NCBI GenBank assembly: GCA_000151295.1
Contig: GG745370.1
Location: forward strand, 62,001-126,000
Reading direction: 5' to 3'
DNA length: 64,000 nucleotides
From: Allomyces macrogynus ATCC 38327
Taxonomy: Eukaryota > Blastocladiomycota > Blastocladiomycetes > Blastocladiales > Blastocladiaceae
Shown here: positions 31,605 through 44,263 of the stretch, piece by piece
Layout: each line of letters opens with the position of its first letter
How positions within the stretch are numbered: position 1 is the stretch's first letter
The notes under the pieces: generated by a model
What the model was told of the DNA's origin: nothing
The model's input: only the letters and a program-made list of their open reading frames with translations
Databases searched by the model: none
Translations under genes and position numbers: made by a program

Positions 31605-34600
31605 TCACGCGTCGCCGCCCTCCTCCACGACCCCCTCCATCGGCTCTCCAACGGCCACCCCCTCCGCCACCCCCTCGCCCTCGCCCTCAGCCGCCACCAC
31701 CGCCACCATCGCTGCGGGCGCCAACTGCACGTCGGTACGCCGCGACGTCATTTCCTCCTCGATCGTGTTGCGCGTGACGAACCGCACGATCGTCACCTCG
31801 CGCGTCTGGCCCGCACGCACCGCGCGCGCAATACCTAATTCGAAACAACACAAAGTCAGTTCGAGAAAACCGAGCCGGGAGCGGACGGCAATGAACATCT
31901 ACGAACCTTGCATCTCATACGCGCGCGACATGGTCTCCGACGCACCCAGGAACGGGTGCACGATCACGACGTGGTTAGCCTCGGTCAAATGCAGCCCCGA
32001 CACGCAGTCGTCGGACGACAGGAACAGCACCTTCATGTCCGGGTCGGTGCGGAACAAGGTCACGGCGCGCCGCTTGCTCAGCACGTTCCCACCGGCCATG
32101 CGCACGTTCGGGATATTGAACTCGGAGAACGCGCGCGAGATCAGTGCGGTCAACCGACGGAACTGCGAGAACAGGATCAACTTGGCGGTCGGGTCGGCGG
32201 CGAGCACGCGGCGCACGTATGCGACGAGCGCGCGGATCTTGGACCCGTACTTGGCGTAATCAATCCCGTCCTCTTCGCCGTCCTTCTTCTCGTCCTTCTT
32301 CTCGTCCTCCTTCTCCTTGGCCTCGTCGCCCTCCTCCTCGGCTTTCGGCGGCGCCAACACCATCCGCGTGACCGCATGCGCGCCATCCAAATTGCCGCGA
32401 CAAATCGCACACCTCCTCGGCACGCGCTGCAGCATCGCCGTCGAGCAGTCGGTGCAGTACACGTGCCCGCACCGCGTCATGACGAGCGGCTGCCCGACCT
32501 CAATCTCCTCGAGGCACAACGGGCATGCCTGCGCCTCGGCGTTCCGAATCGCGTCGAGCACCGCATTCATGAAATTCCACTCCCCAGCGACGGCACGCAG
32601 CTGCCGCTGCACCTCGGCCAACTCGCGGTACGACTGCACGAGCCGCCGTGCCCATTTGAGCGCGTCGGTCCGCGGGGCCTCCGACCGCGTGGCGGCCGCC
32701 GATGGGATCGGCACGGGCACGGCGCCGTCCGGGACCGGGTCGGGTTTACCAGGCCCAACGGGCACGTGCGCTTCGACGACGAGCGAGGTGAGGGCGACGT
32801 GGCCGTCGACACGGATCACGTTCCCGGGCTGGGCGACTGTGACGCCCGTACCGGGCAACGCGGCGGCGACATTCGGGTAGGTGACGACGAGCGCGTGCAG
32901 CCGGCCGAGCGATTTGGCCAAGTTGGCCTGCAGATCGCGCGCGTGCTTGGCGTGGTCGGCCATCTTAGTCTCGCGCACGGTCTGGAGCAACGCGGCCACC
33001 TGGTCGACCGAATGCTCGCCCTCGGTGCCCGTGAGCGCGACGAGCGCGTCGGTGATCTGGTGGTGGTTGCACATCATGAGTCGCGCGAGCGTCGACAGCG
33101 CTCCGTGCGTGTCGAGCGACGCCATCAGGCCCATTTCGGCCGCGGTCATGGTGACCCATTCAGTGCGGTAGTGCACCGGCGGGACCGTGAGCGTCGGGTT
33201 GTTCCGGCGCACCGACCCGTTCAGGAACGCCTGCGCAGCAGCACGCGTCTTGGGCAGACCATGCACGTGCACCGATTCGGCGAGCGCGAGCACCGACTCG
33301 GGCTTGTTGATTGGCGGCGTGCCCGTGAGCCCCAACCAAAACGACGCGCGCAGACCCGACAGCAGCATTTCGGCCTTTTCCGTCTTGGACGTGTTCTTGC
33401 GCTTCCAGCCGCGGCGGTACCCGTACTCGGGCCGGGGTTCGGCCTGCGACGCCGTGACCACGCCCAACTCGTGGCACTCGTCGATAACCGCGCGATGGAA
33501 ATGCACGCGCTCGAGAATGACGGCATTCGCGTCCTTCCCAAACGCGGCGCGCCCACGATGCGTGAGCGCAAACAAGTGCCGGTCCATCCGCGCCGTGAAC
33601 GCGTGGTACGAGTCGGTGCTCGCGGCAAGTTCCCAGTCGCGGTAGGGCGTCGTGATCCCACCCGTCCCGCCGCGGAAGTGCCCGAAATCGTCGTACATGG
33701 ACGACTGCGCGATCGACTCCTCCGACTCGGGCGGGAGGTGGTACTTGGCGGCGCCAATCAATTCAAGAATGCGCGCGCGGTAGTTCGTGTTCTGCAAGAA
33801 CGCCGTCGACACAATCACGACATCAGCCAAGAGCAAATCGTTCCAAGTCATTTTGCGGTACTCGTGAATCGTCGTCAGTTGGAAAATCTTGGCCGACGCC
33901 GGCAGCGCGCGCTTGGCCTCGTTGTACCACTGTGCGGCCAAATCACTCCGCACGACGACCAGCGTCGCACGTGAGACCAAGTACCGGTCACGATCGCCCG
34001 GGTGCGCCCACGGAATGTCGCGCACGGTCTGGAACGGATTCGCCTGCACGAGCGCGAGCGCCGTGACCGTCTTCCCGGCCCCGACACGACTCACTTCGAG
34101 CGCGCCGCGGCACTCGACGGGCACGATCGGCGCGCGCGTACGCGCCCAGTAGTTGACGCGCGCCCACCGCCGCGTGTACAGGTTGAACCAGGGCCCGCCG
34201 TGCGCGAGCGCCACGACCGACGGGATATCCGCCGCCTCGTACGACTCAAACTCGGCCTTCTCGAGCGTCGTCGCGTGATCCGGGAGCTTGCGCACCCACA
34301 GGGTCCGCGCCTTCGCGTCGCGCTCAAGCGCGACAAGCCAGCCCAAACTGCGCTTCTGGTACGGCCGAAGCGTGTGCTGGAACCCGGGCGGGACATCGAG
34401 TTCCGCGTGCCCACCCTCGAGCGTGTCTGGCACATACAATTTCGGCAATTCAGCGGTGCGCACGGTACGGATCAGCGTCGCGGCCTTGAACAGAAAATGG
34501 CCGAGGAGCGGGACTTCCTTGCCGCGCTCGATGGCCGCCACGGCTTTCGCGACATCCACGTAGACACACAGATGGTACTGGAACGCTAACGTCGCGCCGT

Positions 34601-36243
34601 ACCCATAAGAGTGATGCCGCGGGATATCGCGCGTCTCGGGCGCGTGGTCGTACTCGGTCCCGCGAATCGCGCGGAGTGCGAGCGTGTAGTACTGCGCGTG
34701 GTCGGGCGTCCACTTGCGCGCCCACTCAGTGTCGCTGAAGACCGGCAGCGGTTGGCCCTTGCGGAACCGGGCCTTTGTCGCGTCGTCACCGCCGTCGGCG
34801 GCCGTGGCGTCCGGGATCTCGACATCGCTGTCATCACCGTCGTGATCACCACCGTTACGTTCGACGAGCGCATGTGCGTCGCCGTCGTCAATGTACTCGG
34901 CGTCCGCGGCCAGCCGCCACTTGAGCCGTGTTTCGAGTTTTCGCGAGATCGGCGCCGGCGGCTGGGTCACCACGTCCCCCTCGACGCGCTCGTTGCGCGC
35001 GCCCGGCGTGGGCCGCACCACACGCGACGAGTAAGGGTCGGCGCGTTCGAGTTCCAGGAAATCCTCTTCCGTGACCTGGTCCCACTGGCCGTTGACGACA
35101 CGCGGGTCCGTGTCGGGTAACCGAAAGGTGACATTCTCCCAGTCCACGTAGTCGGACATGTCGTAGACGTACCGGTCGTGCGGTCCAATTCGCGGGCGCC
35201 GCACGACCAGTTCCTTGATCGTGTAGGGCTCGACGTGCGCGACGATCAATCCGCGCGGCGCGCGCCGGTCGTCGTCGATGAATCCGGTCGGCAGTGGGAG
35301 ACGGCGGCACGTGGTTAAAGTGTCGGACGAGCACAGGAAGAGTAGGTTCGCGTCGGGGTCGGGCTCGCGGTACTCGGGGACCTCAGCGTCAGCGACGTTG
35401 TTCGCCTGCGCGTTGTTGGTGCCCGAGGGACCGGGCATCGTTGCGGCGGCGGGCAGACCGCGGCCGCGCAAGAGATCGTAGGTGGACGCGTAGTCGTTGG
35501 CGCGGTTGCGCAGCGCAGCCTGCGCCTGGACGGCCGCGGCGAGGAGATCATCGTCGTTGTCGAGCGCGTGGGTGGCCGTCGCCGGCGGCGGGGGTGGAGC
35601 GGTACTCGACGACGCGACGGCGGGGCGGTCTCGGTCTGAATCACTCCCGCTTGACTCACTATCGTCCTTGTCATCGTCGTCGTCACTATCGTCCCCACCG
35701 ATCCGGTCCGTGCGCCATGTCGCGCGCGCCGTGCCGCCCTCCTCGAGCACGTCCGGGTAGAACCGCCACCAGCTCGTCGCCGGATCGTCGTCCCCGTTCG
35801 GGTCCTCTTGCGGCGCCACATTCTCGTCGCGGTCGTCCCAGACTTCGGGCGGGACGCGGTCCCAGTAATTGCGGTCGTGCGCCATGTCGGCGAGCGTCAC
35901 GGGCCGCTCGTCGATCGCGTGCGGCTGCAACGTCGGATCGGTCTCGTCCTGTTCGTCGGGCGGGGCCGCCTTGGCCTTGCGCGGACGTGGCGTCGTGGTT
36001 TTGGGAGTCGCGGCACCGCGCGCGCCGCGGCCTCGACCACGGCCACGACCACGGCCGCGCGTCGCGGGCGGGGCAGGAGAGGCACGTCGTCGGCAGCGGG
36101 ATCGGCGGGCGGGCGCGGAGACCAGCAGCGACAACAGCAGCGGCGGCGGCGGGCGCGTCGGCAGGGTTGTCTTGGTCAGCGGCGGCCGTGGTCCGGCGGC
36201 GCTTGGCGGGGCGCGCGGCGGGCGCGGCAGCGTCGTCGGCCAT
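31605..36243 (-). CDS. SNF2-family ATPase with internal RING finger (Rad5/SHPRH/Irc20-like)
   Basis: Exons 31907-36031 and 31605-31834 are firm (intron 31835-31906). A first exon 36123-36243 with intron 36032-36122 is likely: it supplies the only suitable ATG (36243), a KRRRTT signal and the right phase, though its donor (GTCTCC) is weak. Product about 1,491 residues. The long N-terminus has RGRGRG and acidic (DDSDDDDDKDD) stretches. SNF2 ATPase: VGAGKT P-loop near residue 690 in place of the usual GLGKT, VIDECHELG near 890, and an LTGTPP motif. A C3HC4 RING (CPLCLEE, CGHVYC, CAICRG) at about 1206-1252 sits between the two helicase lobes, the layout of HLTF/Rad5, SHPRH and Irc20 ubiquitin ligases. 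Lobe 2 has LILFSQFRRL and GLHLTEANHVVIVHP. Probably a chromatin or DNA-repair ATPase with E3 activity; the exact orthologue is not settled. Confidence 0.92.
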
Positions 36244-37899
36244 GGTAACTAGAGCAGTCGAGCGTGCAAATGCGGTTGCGGGCAGTCGCGGGGCGCCGTG
36301 CGCGTCACGGTCGCAGCGAGAGGTGGTGCGTGCAGCAAGTCAGAAGTCGGAAACGACGTGAGCGCGTCACGTGTGCGACCGAACAAGAATGTGAGCCCCC
36401 ACTCCCCCACGCGCTGCACCATCGTCATTGGTGCTGCAGCCAAAGTCGAGCACTTTGATGGGGACTTGCAAAGGTGCCCCCCAGTGGAAGCAGTCATTAC
36501 TGGCGATGGTCCAAAGTATATTGGAGCAGGCATGTCCATGTTGTTGCATGACTCGCACTTATTTATGATTGGCAGGCTCAGTGGGCCAGGCGACAGCCTG
36601 TCGTCAAGTGACAGCCAGTCTTTGATGCCGCTCAACATTGTCAAGATTACTCTGTCAAGCAACTGGATGACACTGTCATTTGCATTTGTGCCAGCCTACA
36701 CGCCAGTGTGGCTTCAACCATTGCTGCCAAACAAGGTTGATGTGAACTTACCAGATACTGGTTTGGGTCATGGCCCCAATGACCCGCCCAAATTGGGAAT
36801 CAGTGCGATTGTTGGAATCGGAGTTGGCTCTATTCATCTTGGCTGCTGTTTCTGGCATCATCTTTTGGTACTGCCAGCACCAGCAAGGTCTGAACTTGAA
36901 AAAGGACCACGCGCTTGGCCTAACTCACGTTCCTCCAAGCGGTGTGTGTAGGGGGGGGGGGGGGGGCAGCAATGCGCGATGACATCGAATCAGACGTGGG
37001 CTCCCCAATTTTGTATTGTGGGGTGCCAGACCTCCCACTGATGCAAACCAATCATGCGCAGGATTCCACTCAGCGAACTATGCATTGACCTGTGCCAGCT
37101 GAAGCAATGCTGGATCATGGCCATGTCGTGGCGATTTATAGGCAGCAGCAACAGTTTGAACCAAATGGTGCCTCATCTTCTGGTCACACTGACAAGGAGA
37201 ATGGTTGCCAATGATGACCAGGCCTCTGTTATTTTGGCGACACAACGTCCCCTCGCTGCCCAATGAGCATGCACGCGTCACAACCATTCAAATGGAACGG
37301 CTCATTGGGGCGTCATAGGTGGCGCTCTTCATGAGGTTAAAGTATTTTGATGAGGCATTGGCTCACAATGCTGTGGCATCTTTTGTACAAGCATGTCGCC
37401 TAAATGTAATTTTTCTCTTGTTTTTTTTTTCCCTCACAGGCCTGCAGGAGCAGTTCTCCACCAAGCGGATATGTGACGTACACACAAGGCATCAAGGCCA
37501 GATTGATACCAACCAGCCTTACCTTGTAATTCATAGCTTGAAGGCGCTTGAGGGCGGATCATGACTGTGGGGCCCACAGACGAATCGTACGGTTGCGCTC
37601 ATTTGTAACAACAACCGAGTGTTGTTGTTTTTTTTCCACGACAAGACGGCCGATCATTTCTCAATTCTCCTCCAAAAATGTCGAATCGAGTGGGTAGACG
37701 GCTGATGTGCCCTCCAAGACCCAACCAGCATTTTTCATACGCTTGTCGTCGACTCTCTCCACCGTGCTCCATGCCAACGAATGTTGTTGGAACCCTCCTT
37801 GCATTTGATGCGGTTTGCTGACCTCGAAGATTTGAACTGGAGGCAAATTGATTTGACACGCCAACAAGTGAAAAGCAAAAACAAGCCGCGGCCAACCGA
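36244..37899. other. AT-richer intergenic island with a G16 run
   Basis: 1.66 kb of lower GC than flanking genes. A run of 16 G occupies 36951-36966. A plus-strand ORF (36298-36951) ends at the run and has no recognised domain. A T-rich tract lies near 37418-37434. The composition resembles the other transposon-bearing islands, but no transposon protein was recognised. Confidence 0.5.
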
Positions 37900-40800
37900 T
37901 CAAGGCATCCGCTTCTCGCTCATCCTCCCAAACCCTCCCCTCCCGCCACTTCCATTGGCGGCTGGCATCAGCGTCCCGCGCCCTTCGCCGCGCCGGATAC
38001 TCGCCTCCATTTCCGCGGCGCTCGCGCGAATCGCAGCGATCCCCGCTGCATTGCGCGCGCGCTTTTCCTGGCGCGTCAACGCTGGCGGGCCTGCTGCACC
38101 ATCGGGTCCGTCCATCTCCGCCGCCGCACGCTTAAGCGCTCCCTGGCCCGCGGACCCACCCTCGCTCCCATTGGCACCACTGCCGACGTGATACTCGGTC
38201 GGCCGAAGATTCGGCGGGCACGGTCCATGCACGCGCGGGATCTTGCTCGCTTCGAGCGTGCGGAACACGCCCTTCTCCTTGGCATGTCCAACCAGTTGCC
38301 GCCAGCACTTGTTTTGCGTGAGCGCCGCGGCTGACCCGACTACGAGCAACGTGTACTTGGCGCGCGTGAGTGCCACGTTCATGCGGCGTTGGTCGGCCAC
38401 GAACCCGATCCCACCCTGGCTGTCGCCGGCGCGCACGGTCGTCATGATAATGATATCCTTTTCCTGGCCCTGGAACCCGTCGACCGTGTTCACGTCGACG
38501 TACTCGAGCACGTCGGGGCCGTAGACTTGACGGAGACGGTCGCGCAACGCCGACTTTTGGTCCTTGTACGGCGTGATGATGCCGATGCGCGAGCAGAAGT
38601 TGGTGTTGGGGTGCGCCGTGACGAGCGTGTGCACGAGGTGCAGGACCGCGTCGAGCTCGGCCACGTTGCGCAGTGATCGGCCGGCGCCGCCGCCTTGTTG
38701 CCGGCCGCCGACCACGTCAAAGAATCGGATCGGGCCGAATAGGCCGGACGCATGCGTGTACCAGGACGCGATGTGCGTTTCGTCGGAGACGCCGTCGCGC
38801 AGCTTGCCGTCGTAGAAGATTTGGCTCGGGAAATAACCTGAAAGAAATGGGGCAGGCATGTCATGAGGCCCAAGTTCTACGACGCGAGGAGTGACGATGA
38901 AACCAAAACGTACTGATGTCGGGATGCATCCGGTACTGAATCTCGAGCAGCACAACGCGCTCCGGCCGCGCCTTTTGCACCCGCACAAACAAACTCTGCT
39001 CGTACCCGTACTTCTTGGCCTCGAGCGACAAGACCGTCGGCGGCAACTGGTTCGGGTCACCCACGAGCACGACCTGCTTGGCGCCGAACCGCAGCGGGAT
39101 CAGCGACGACAATTCAATCGACTGCGCGGCCTCATCAATAATCACGACATCAAACCCGTGATCCAACCCAGCCAACTGGTCCTGCCCAGCCGTCGACAAC
39201 GTGCACGTCACGACCTGCGCGCGTTCCAAGATCCGCTGCCGCGTCTGCATCCGCGAGGCCTCGACAGCGCGCGACGTTTCGGTCCGCTGCTGCCGGTGCG
39301 CGTCGAGGTCAGCCAGCACTTTCCGCCGGTGCGCGTGCAGTGCCTTCAAGTCCATTTCCAACTGCGCAGCGCGTGCCGAGTCCTCCTGCTGGTGCGCGTC
39401 GGCAAGCATCCCCTCGAGCCGGGACTTGTCATCGAGTACTTGCCGGCGTTCCGCGAGCAATTGGCGCCAAGTCGCATCGAGCCCGCCGCCGCCGTTCTCG
39501 CCCGCCGCCGCGGCCGCCTGCGCGCCCTGCATTTCCTCGTCGACGAGATCGTCAAGCGCGACGGACCGCACGTCCGGGTGCACAACGTCAGTGTTTCCGA
39601 CACGGACGGTGGTCGGGACAAACATGGCGCCGGACGTGTCGTCGCGCACGCCGCGCAGCACGCGCTTCGTGATTTCGTCGACGGCAGCGTTGGACGGGGC
39701 GCACACGAGAATGTGCGGCGTGCGTTGCAGGAACGCGCCGATGAGGCCGAGAATCGTCTTGGTTTTGCCTATGTAGAGAATGGTGGTCAGTCAGTGCACC
39801 CCAATCGCAGGTCGGCAAACCGAAAATGTGCACGCACCAGTTCCGGGCGGCCCTTGAATCAACGTGATCCCGGGACTCCGCACGGCTCGTACAACCGCTT
39901 TCGCCTGCGGCTCATTAAGCCCATGCGCACGACGCGCGCGTGCGACCTGAGCGCGGTCCTCGTCCTCGACGTCGCCCGACCCGCCGGCCTTGGGGTCCAA
40001 AATCTCGTCCACGAGCGGCATGAGCGGCAGCGTGACGAGCGCCGAAAACTCGCGGTAGGCCGTGACGAGCGAAAACAGTTTCATCATACGAATCCGGCGA
40101 CCGGGCACCATCGTATTGGCGCGCAGCGACACGGTGGCCTTGATCTCGACCATCTGCCGCATGTAGTTCACGGCATTAATTTTCGCCAAGATCGCGAGCC
40201 CGTCGCGCTTGGGCACGACAGCCGTGTCGGACGCGAGCAAGTCAAGCAGCGCGTCGCTCGTGACGCCGCGCGATTTCGCGTTCATGTCCATGCCGCGCTC
40301 GTCAGCGAGCAGGACCACGTCCATGTCTTGCGGCCGCGACTTGGTCACGGCGCGCCATTCGGGCAGGGGAATAGTGACCGTGACCTCGGCCGACTCGGAC
40401 ATGATGGCAAGGTCCTGCACCTGCACGTCAACGTAGGACCCGTCGTGCTCGGCCTTGGCGCGCTCGAGCTGCTGCCAGCACTCGAGCAGGATCAGCGGCG
40501 AAAACACGTCGTAATACTGGCGCGTGCCGCGGAACGTGTCGGGCACGTTACTGCACCGCAGCGTCACGTCGGTCCCATGCAGCCCGACAGGTACAGGTTG
40601 TGCCGAATCAACTGCGTGGTAGTCCCACTGCACGACGGCAATCTCGAGCGACTTTGGGTCCGGGAGCGGCGGGTGCGCGCGGCGGCGTTCCCTCGGCGCG
40701 GACGACGCGGCCGCTGCCGAGATGCGCACGGGTTTAGCCGCGCGTGGAGCGGGCGCTGCGGCCTTGATCGCGCCAAACAGGTCGACGCCTTGGACATGCT

Positions 40801-43063
40801 TGCGCAGCTGGCCCGACCGCAACCGTTCCTTGGTCTGCTCCATGCCCGCGAGCATCTTTTCGCGTGCCACCGCCTCGTCGCGCCGCTGCCGCTCCACGAG
40901 CTCGGCGCGCTTGCGCTCCTCCTCGGCCAGCAGCTCCTCCTTGGTTTTGGGCTTGCGCAGCTGCACGCCGGCAAATCGCGATGACGGCGCGGGCGCAGAC
41001 GGGACGGGAGGAGTCGGCGCGCGTGACGCGAGGGCCGACGATGGGCGTGATGGCGGTGCCGCGGTCTTGCGCGGCTGCTGTGGTCTGAAAAAGTCGGACG
41101 GCTTGATGGGCGCGGTGCCCGGCATCGACTTAGGGGCCGAGGTTGACGCGACCACTTCAATGACATCGCCCTCGTCATCGTCGTCCATGGTCAGGTCGAC
41201 GACGCGCGGAGGGGCGAGTTGTGGCAGTGCTGGTTTACTCGGCGCGGCCCATCCCGCCAGCTTGACGTCGTCGTCGGCCGGCAAGGTGACGCCCTTGGCG
41301 CGGGCCTCGAGGAAACTCACGTGCTGGAAGAGCACCGACCGTTGGTCGACCGAGAACCGTGATTTCTTGCCTTTGTCGTCAATTGCAATCTTTTCAATAT
41401 CGGCGCGGCCCTTTTCGGACACTTCGAACCCGCGCTTGCGCGCGAGTTTCAGGACCTCGTCGAGCAACTCGAAAATGGCCTGCGCAATAATCTCGTCCGT
41501 GACGCGCGCCCATTTCGCGAGCATGTCGACGAGATCGGCAAACGATTTACTCGACGGTGGCCACGGATCGGTGCGCAATCGACACATGTTGAGCAGTGCG
41601 CGCACGGCCTTGTGCGCGAGATCTTGCGTCGCTTCAAAAATGTTGTAGTCGGCCTCGGAGATCTGCTCGTGGTTTCCGATCCGCAGCCCGAGCTTGTAGA
41701 ACGAGGCCAAGTATTCGGTCGCCGCGTCGACGAGCGTCATGGGCACGACCGCCGACGGCATCGCGCACACGTCGGCAATCCACTGGATCAACGGGAACAT
41801 GGCGTCGAGCCTGATGATTCGCCGGCTGTTCCAGTCGGTGGCCGCGCGAATAATCGAAAAACTCGCGCGCTCCAAGACGTGCGGCTTGGTCGAGGTCATG
41901 AGCTGCTTGCGCGTGTTGAACTGCGACTGCGTGCCCAGTACGTGCGCGAGCAACTGGCCCGTCGTCAAGCGCACTTGCTTGTCGTGGCTCATGAGCAGCG
42001 CCGGGAGTGTCGTCAGGAACCGGTCGTTTTGCAGCATCGTCTTCATGAGCGCCGGGTTGTGCATGAGCACCTGCGTCGCGACGGACGTCCACAACGCCGA
42101 GAACTGAGCCACCCACGCCGCGTGTTGCGCGGCTACGTCACGCGGAGCGGCATGCCACAGCTGGTCGAGTTTCGAGGTCCCAATCGCAACCTGTGCGCAC
42201 GCATCGACCACAGCCACGAGCGAATCGACGGGCCAGTTGGACATGGACGGGATCTCGGCTAAAAGGAGCTGCACAACGTGGGAACACTGCACGGCGGTCG
42301 TCCATGCGCGCCGGGTCACGTCGCTCAGCTGCTTTAGCGGGCACGCCGTCCAGATCGCTTGCAAGTAGACCGACTCGAAGTGAACGAGCGTCGCAAGCGC
42401 TTGCTGCGCGAGCGGGTCAGCGTTGGCGTGTCTTGCAATGTACCCGACGAGCGGCGGAGCAAGTGCGGACCATGGGAGCGCCGACGCCAGGTGCAACGGC
42501 GACTGCGCGTCCGTAAAGACAGTCAAGAGCCCGAGCGCGACTCGCATCGCCAATTCGCGCGTTGTGATGGGCAAGTTGGGCGCAACTAACCACCCGTCGA
42601 GCGACTTGACGAGCGCCGATGCAATGTGTGCGTAGACGGCAACAAACGCCTCGGGCTGCGCGGAATGCTGGTGCGCGGCGATCAGAAAGTCGGGCAGCCA
42701 TGCGAGCAACCGTGCTGGAACGTCGAGCACGGGCACGTGCTGCAGCATCGCCGTCGCGAACAGGTCGGCCGGGTGCGGGAGGACGACCAGGTCGGCGGGG
42801 GCCTCACGCAGGCCCTGCGGCCACTCACGCGAGAGAATGGGTACGACATGAGCGTGGCCGAGTAAGGACCGCACGAGCTGGATGGCTGGTGTCGCGTCGC
42901 GCGCAAACAGAGGCTGCAATACTTGCGGCGTGTCCTTGATGGCCGCGCCAAACGCCGCGTACTCACGGAAAAACTCGGCCGAAGGTACTTGAAGCGTCGC
43001 GAGCGGCAGCTGGCCGTGCTGAGCAATTGCTGCGACCCAGGCCGACGGCACTGGCAGGTTCAT
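37900..43063 (-). CDS. SEN1: SEN1-type superfamily 1 RNA/DNA helicase
   Basis: Three exons: 39838-43063, 38914-39768, 37900-38837; introns 69 and 76 nt; 1,672 residues. Sen1/senataxin helicases unwind R-loops and terminate non-coding Pol II transcription in the nucleus (family knowledge). A ~600-residue N-terminal alpha-helical region fits the Sen1 N domain; a Pro/Ser/Lys-rich linker follows (DLTMDDDDEGDVIEVV, a possible SUMO-interacting segment). Helicase: GPPGTGKTKT P-loop interrupted by intron 1 after GTG, CAPSNAAVDEI, DEAAQSIELSSLIPL, VGDPNQLPPTV, EIQYRMHPDIS, TVDGFQGQEKDIIIMTTVR, NVALTRAK. A long Arg/Gln/Leu-rich coiled insertion sits between motifs Ia and II (about 39,300-39,550). The C-terminus is basic and Gly-rich (GRGTLMP, GGRGGFGR). 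The first ATG (43063) gives the full N domain. Confidence 0.95.
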
Positions 43064-44263
43064 GGTGGTGGCAACGGCCGCGCTCGTGGTGCTCTTTGTC
43101 GTGCGATCGTAGACTGCAGTAAGTTTCCAGGTCGGTTTGGTTTAGCTCTCGTCGTCGTCGTCGTCGTCGTCGTCTTGTCGTCGTCCTTTTTGTCGTGCAC
43201 GTCGCCCAAACTTGATCAGCGAACGCTGAGACGGAGTCACTTGCAAGCCGCATGCTGAAAATTGATAAATGGAGGACAATTTTGCTGGTGATTGCCTCAA
43301 TTTGTCTACCAAGCTGTCATCAAAACCACAACAGCGAAGCGATCGTCTTCGCGTCCAACAGCGCCAAGCATCCATCACGCAAACGGTAGCGCCGCCGTAA
43401 CTATAACGGTCGCCAGAAAATACACCGACTTGCTGCAATCGAAAGAACAGGCCCGCCAAGTCATCGTTCTCGTCGTAAATATCGACGCGAACCGCACCTG
43501 CAAGCCGAACCACCGAGCACCACGCTGCAAACCGTCCTGCTCTCCCCATTCACCATGGTCCTGCCCATTATCGCACGGTAACGATGCGCAAGCACGCACA
43601 CTTCTGTTCCCGATGATACCAGCAGCGATTGACATGCATTCGCGGCACAAGACTGGTCACCATCCTCGGCCACAGCCAAGCCGGCGTGCTCGCACAGCGT
43701 TGGATTACCAACAAGCTGCTCGACTCGCACCTGTTCCACCGGTTCGTCCACGAGTCGGAGCGCCGCATCGACAAGGTGCAGCGGCAAGGTACGCATCGCC
43801 CGCCGTCTTGATGCTCCCTCGGGAAGTAGAAGCAGTACGGATCTGACCCTCGCTCGTGCACTTTTTGAGCCGAGCGTCAGCTTCGTCAATGGCAGAAGGA
43901 GCAAGAGCGGCAGTTGCGCGGTGGAAGGAAGTCGTAATGGGCCGTGTGTGTGAGACAGCGGAGTGGATCCATCACGTTTGTAATGCAAGAGGGCGGAGAA
44001 GATTCTCAGCTTGCCATTTTGAAAGCTTTTCTGGGTCATGTTTCAGAAAGCATCGCTCAATCTCTGTATGCGGCGGCATCAAGGGATGAAGCCGAATGAA
44101 TACCATTGGCAGAACGTTGGTTGAATGTATAATTACAGAATAATGTGATTCCGTCTCTTCCTCCTCCTCGATGTCTCGTCTCCGTTCCCTAGATCTGTGC
44201 ACCTTTCTCCTCCGCTCAGTCCACACTTCCCTCCGTCCCCGACCGAGAGCCCCTTCGCATCGC
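43064..44263. other. intergenic, upstream of SEN1, with a short microsatellite
   Basis: 1.2 kb. A (GTC)8 microsatellite is at 43151-43174. A plus-strand stretch at 43629-43811 encodes a plausible amphipathic peptide (VLAQRWITNKLLDSHLF) but has no start context or homology I recognise. Nothing else is supported. Confidence 0.45.
43151..43174. repeat. (GTC)8 microsatellite
   Basis: Eight perfect GTC units followed by further imperfect units, 88 bp upstream of the SEN1 start codon. It may lie in the SEN1 5' UTR or promoter. A second GTC-rich tract lies at about 57273-57303 between eIF3f and ABD1. Confidence 0.9.

Noticed and set aside
35294..36361. Plus-strand 355-codon ORF over the start of the SNF2/RING gene
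   Set aside because: Arg/Gly/Ala-rich shadow of the low-complexity N-terminus on the opposite strand.
43629..43811. Plus-strand 60-codon ORF with amphipathic helix
   Set aside because: Looks protein-like for about 40 residues, but I could not place flanking exons or a family.
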